Shown here: positions 61,329 to 64,000 of the stretch, one piece after another
Layout of the letters: the number at the start of each line of letters is the position of its first letter
How positions within the stretch are numbered: position 1 is the stretch's first letter
DNA from: Atherinomorus stipes
Taxonomy: Eukaryota; Chordata; Actinopteri; Atheriniformes; Atherinidae
Direction of reading: 5' to 3'
NCBI GenBank assembly: GCA_023101725.1
Contig: JALJCO010007872.1
Coordinates: forward strand, 1-64,000
DNA: 64,000 nt
Position numbers and translations under genes: made by a program
Notes under the pieces: model-generated
What the model saw: the letters and a program-made list of their open reading frames with translations, nothing else
What the model was told of the DNA's origin: nothing
Databases searched by the model: none

Positions 61329-61777
61329 AGCCCCGTCTGGGTCGGGTCGGGCCGGATTGGTCCACGCTTTTTTTGTGTCTCCACAGATAAAAACTGGGAC
61401 GGGTACCCTTATATCCGACCGGACATCGCCTACTCTTTTGATACCCTTCGGTAGGGGTACTGTTCTAACTGATCGGGACCAAAGAGGAGGAGCTAATACA
61501 CAGCAATCCGCTGATTCATTGAAAAATCCATCACTTCCTGCGTGTCCCGCATAAAAACAAAGCAGGGTTGCTCCTGTGTTTCTGTCACGTGTGGTGCTTT
61601 GGTTAAAAGGTGTTGCACGGCGATGATCACGTAGCAGCGCTGTCCAGTTACTACCCCGCCTCCAGGGTAAGGGTACAGTTTGCTGTGGGGACGCAACGTG
61701 AAATCAACACATCCGTACCAAAATCCACCCCACCCAGACCCAGACCCAGACCCAGACCCGCGGGTGGAAACGGGGCT
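61329..61777. mobile_element. Harbinger-like MITE with TTA target duplication, right copy
   Basis: The ends AGCCCCGTCTGGGTC and GGAAACGGGGCT are flanked by TTA on both sides (61326-61328 and 61778-61780), the complement of the left copy. It is 22 bases longer than the left copy (449 against 427) because of extra CAGACC repeats. Confidence 0.7.
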
Positions 61778-61833
61778 TTACTCGCAAATGGATATGAACC
61801 AGACATGAATACAGCGAGTGTGCTGAATGGTGT

Positions 61834-61905
61834 GGGGGTGTATCTCAGTGGATGAGTGTTTCACTGCAGATCAAGAGGTCTCTGGTTCAAATACAGGCAC
61901 CCCCT
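61834..61905 (+). pseudogene. tRNA-Cys(GCA)-like copy, full length but mutated
   Basis: It has 72 bases with a perfect acceptor stem (GGGGGTG/CACCCCC) and the GCA anticodon loop. The D stem starts TATCTC instead of TAGCTC, the anticodon stem has a C-C mismatch, and the T stem has lost its innermost G-C pair (AAATACAGG). It is a probable pseudogene and the mirror partner of 58777-58844. Confidence 0.75.
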
Positions 61906-62112
61906 TCATCTGTGTCTTGAACAAAACTGACACTTTCCACACATCTACATTTTCTGAGGTACTAACTGAAAGGAGATGGGCAGGATGGAGGTCATGTTCA
62001 TCTTTCATTTTGTCAGGATGTTATTTTCTGTTCTCTGCTGGCGCACTTTTCCTTTTGTCTTCAACTTCAAGAAACAGTGTCTTGAACTCCCACCTCTTTT
62101 TCAACATGTCAT
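61906..62112. other. Diverged copy of the tRNA-Cys 3' flank
   Basis: Words such as CATTTTGTCAGGATG and CTTTTCCTTTTGTC match in order the flank that follows the tRNA-Cys-like copy in the outer arms (CATTTTGTCTGGA, CTTTTCCTTTTGTCCCC). This suggests that a unit of tRNA-Cys plus flank was duplicated more than once. No gene is seen. Confidence 0.5.
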
Positions 62113-62184
62113 GGGGGTGTAGCTCAGTGGCAGAGCATTTGACTGCAGATCAAAAGGTCCCTGGTTCAAATCCGGTCACCCCCT
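62113..62184 (+). tRNA. tRNA-Cys(GCA), best preserved copy
   Basis: It has 72 bases: acceptor GGGGGTG/CACCCCC fully paired, D arm AGCTCAGTGGCAGAGC, anticodon stem TTTGA/TCAAA with loop CTGCAGA (GCA), and T arm CCTGGTTCAAATCCGGT with one C-T mismatch at its base. The internal A and B boxes look intact. No T run is seen within about 40 bases downstream, which would weaken Pol III termination. Of the three Cys copies this is the most likely to be functional. Confidence 0.75.
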
Positions 62185-62252
62185 GTGTCTGTATAATTCC
62201 ATTGGACAGTGAAAATATGTCAATATTGTCCAAACATTTGGTTTGTGTGAAG

Positions 62253-63000
62253 TCTGGGATACACTGCGATTTTTTCAATCGTTGCTTGCAGCTCCAACCC
62301 CAAATTGTGTGAATCAGTTGCAGAGTTTAAAAGTTCCTAGTTTGCGATGTTTGTCCTAGTACTGTACGAACCGATGCTCGGATGCGCTTTGCCTACTCGC
62401 ACTGTATGTCCTCAAAGACACGTTGGGGTCTTGAACAATCCCGACATGCAACGCAATAAATACAGCTAGTAGTAGAAGAAGAAGTCAACAACAGTATGCT
62501 ATCACCAAAAAACGCGCTTTGCAATTTGCGTTCTTTCTTTGTGAAGAATTCGCCAAAAATAAACGGTGACAACGTCGTGTATGGACGAGGAATTGTCTGA
62601 GCAGACGTGGGCTGGACGGTCTGTCGGTTCTACAACCAGAACTCCGTCCCAATGACACACCGGGTCGCCATGCTGCCTCTGGTTTACTTCTATTTCTGTT
62701 TTCGCACATGTGAAAGGTGAAAATCTCGGAGAAAAGAGTTCTCAGTCCGGTCGAGGCTCCGCTTCAACATGCGATTCACTCACGAGCCACGACCAGAATA
62801 TCAAACAGGTTTGATTTCTAGCTATTCACGATTTCTGATCGGGAGCTCGTTGCGAGGAGCCGCTCGCCTCTCGTCACCCCCCAGTATACTGCACAACGCA
62901 TGACACACGATTTGGCCAAGAGTCGTCCCGATCGCCAAACTTGCCACACGACTGTAAAATCGGCTCAAAAACGTCCAAAAAATCGCACCGCGTATGCCGA
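62253..63000. mobile_element. MITE of about 750 bp with GCGATTTTTT ends
   Basis: The left end TCTGGGATACACTGCGATTT and the right end, which inverted reads TCGGCATACGCGGTGCGATT, form gapped terminal inverted repeats. The interior has no transposase. The element sits between the tRNA-Cys copy and the outer right arm and has no counterpart in the left half, so it inserted after the duplication or was never in that arm. The family is not assigned. Confidence 0.6.
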
Positions 63001-63055
63001 GATGAAGGTCCTGACCTGAATGAGATGGGTCCATGTTCATCTTTTGAGTCAACCT

Positions 63056-63765
63056 GCCATTTTGTCTGGACGTCATTTTCAACTTCTGTTCATCTGCTTT
63101 CTCATCTGGAAACTTTTCCTTTTGTCCCCAACTTGGCCAGTTTACTCACATGTTTTAGGGACACACAGCACACAAAGAAGACACACACCAAAGTTTAAAT
63201 GTCTTTGAGATTAAAAGTGTTTAAGAAACAACAACTTGTTTCTCCTGTTCAGCTGTTAAGCTTTGAATATTGTCCAGAAACGAAAGAAAAGATAATATTT
63301 GGATTCCTGCAGCCGTTCCACATGGAAAGATCAAAGAAGTTTCTAAATAACATGAAGTGAAATAAAACCAAATGGAACTTTGTTTCTTGATTCTCCATCG
63401 TTTCAGCTCACATCTAGAAGGCTTAACCAGTTCTAACCAGTTTGTTGGGAGTTGAGCTCATAAACATTAACAGGACATTCACACGTTCCTTTCATAGTTT
63501 ACAGTCATGATGACCGACCAGTCAAAGGTGTTTTAGTGCAACATCTTTGTTACGGCTTCTGTTATTTTACATGCAAATCCTCCTGCTTCACCCCCCGTTC
63601 TGATTGGACTGGCACCACACCACCACCCTCCTCACCTGCTAATTACTCATCAGTCACACCTGGACAGACTGGCTAACAGCTACAAGAGAACCCGGAAGTC
63701 AACAAGTCATGGGCAACAGTTAGTTTCTTTTGTGGTTTTCTGGTAACTTTAGTTTGTGTTCGTTT
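63056..63765 (-). repeat. Outer right arm of the inverted duplication (710 bp)
   Basis: Reverse complement of 58059-58768, equal in length and nearly identical. It ends with AGTTTGTGTTCGTTT, the inverse of the left arm start. Confidence 0.92.
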
Positions 63766-64000
63766 GGGCTTCTTAAGTTTTGATTTCCAGGTGTTTTGTT
63801 GGTTAATGGTTTAGTTGTTTGATCCCCCTTTAGTTTGTGTCAAATGGTTCTGTGTAATGAAGCATTCAACACAATACAATATAGTGACATCTGCTGGTCA
63901 ACCTTTAACATAGCAGCTGCACGGATTGATGAGGTGCAATGTGTCATGAAACAGTAACAGTTATTTGCAACATGTTTTATGTTCATTCTCAAATCTGGCT
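63766..64000. other. Sequence beyond the duplication
   Basis: No gene or structural RNA is visible. The words GTGACATCTGCTGGTCAA (63885-63902) resemble a motif common next to fish repeats. Further mri1 exons, if present, are not in this stretch. Confidence 0.4.

Larger units (their letters stand above)
61095..61905 (-). repeat. Inner right arm of the inverted duplication
   Basis: Reverse complement of 58777-59561. It carries the exon-like segment (61104-61325), the TTA-flanked MITE and a tRNA-Cys-like copy. Differences from the left arm are scattered substitutions and a longer CAGACC run (61736-61760). Confidence 0.9.

Noticed and set aside
61827..62312. A 161-codon plus-strand frame
   Set aside because: It reads through two tRNA-Cys-like copies and their repeated flanks, so it cannot be a protein gene.
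58021..64000. Search for mri1 exon 4 and later exons
   Set aside because: I looked for the expected blocks after GYGTA (LGV, TETRPYNQG, ADRV, NKVGTYQ) and saw none. The stretch is filled by the inverted duplication and mobile elements.

Overview
The window is animal DNA and most probably comes from a teleost fish. This rests on the interspersed repeats (a fish-type Tc1 element, a Harbinger-like MITE, an L2-type LINE tail), on clustered tRNA-like copies, and on exons of a vertebrate-like mri1 gene with GT-AG introns. There are no bacterial genes, operons, CRISPR arrays or viral genes.

Layout. (1) 1-48341 is one head-to-tail satellite array with a 687-bp monomer, about 70 copies in a single orientation. 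It enters from the left edge and ends abruptly at 48341. The first five copies (1-3459) carry many small indels. The next 61 copies (3460-45364) are almost identical. The last four and a third copies (45365-48341) mix two sequence variants. Each monomer carries an 11-bp inverted repeat nested around smaller palindromes, and the array breaks inside the left arm of this structure. (2) 48342-49210 is a half-length, decayed Tc1 transposon on the minus strand, followed by unassigned, transposon-like and AT-rich DNA to about 49918. (3) 49919-50472 is a CpG-rich promoter and 5'UTR leading into an intact first coding exon of mri1 (methylthioribose-1-phosphate isomerase, methionine salvage). Two more mri1 exons lie at 53606-53825 and 57852-58020. 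All are on the plus strand with correct splice phases, but exons 2 and 3 are broken by several one-base shifts. Intron 1 holds tandem MITE-derived units and a 130-bp minisatellite. Intron 2 holds a 20-bp minisatellite rich in EcoRI sites, a MITE and a 22-bp AT-rich minisatellite. (4) 58059-63765 is a large, interrupted inverted duplication. Its arms contain tRNA-Cys-like, tRNA-Arg(CCT)-like and initiator-tRNA-Met-like copies, a Harbinger-type MITE with TAA/TTA target duplications, and a 710-bp outer arm. An L2-type LINE tail sits in the centre, and a 750-bp MITE sits inside the right half. The remaining mri1 exons are not seen and should lie beyond 64000 if they exist.

The only recognisable protein-coding gene is mri1. 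Most long open frames are products of the satellite, the minisatellites or antisense reading of GC-rich DNA. The points most worth following are the dyad structure of the satellite and the break within it, the concentration of frameshifts in mri1, and the palindromic tRNA-bearing duplication.
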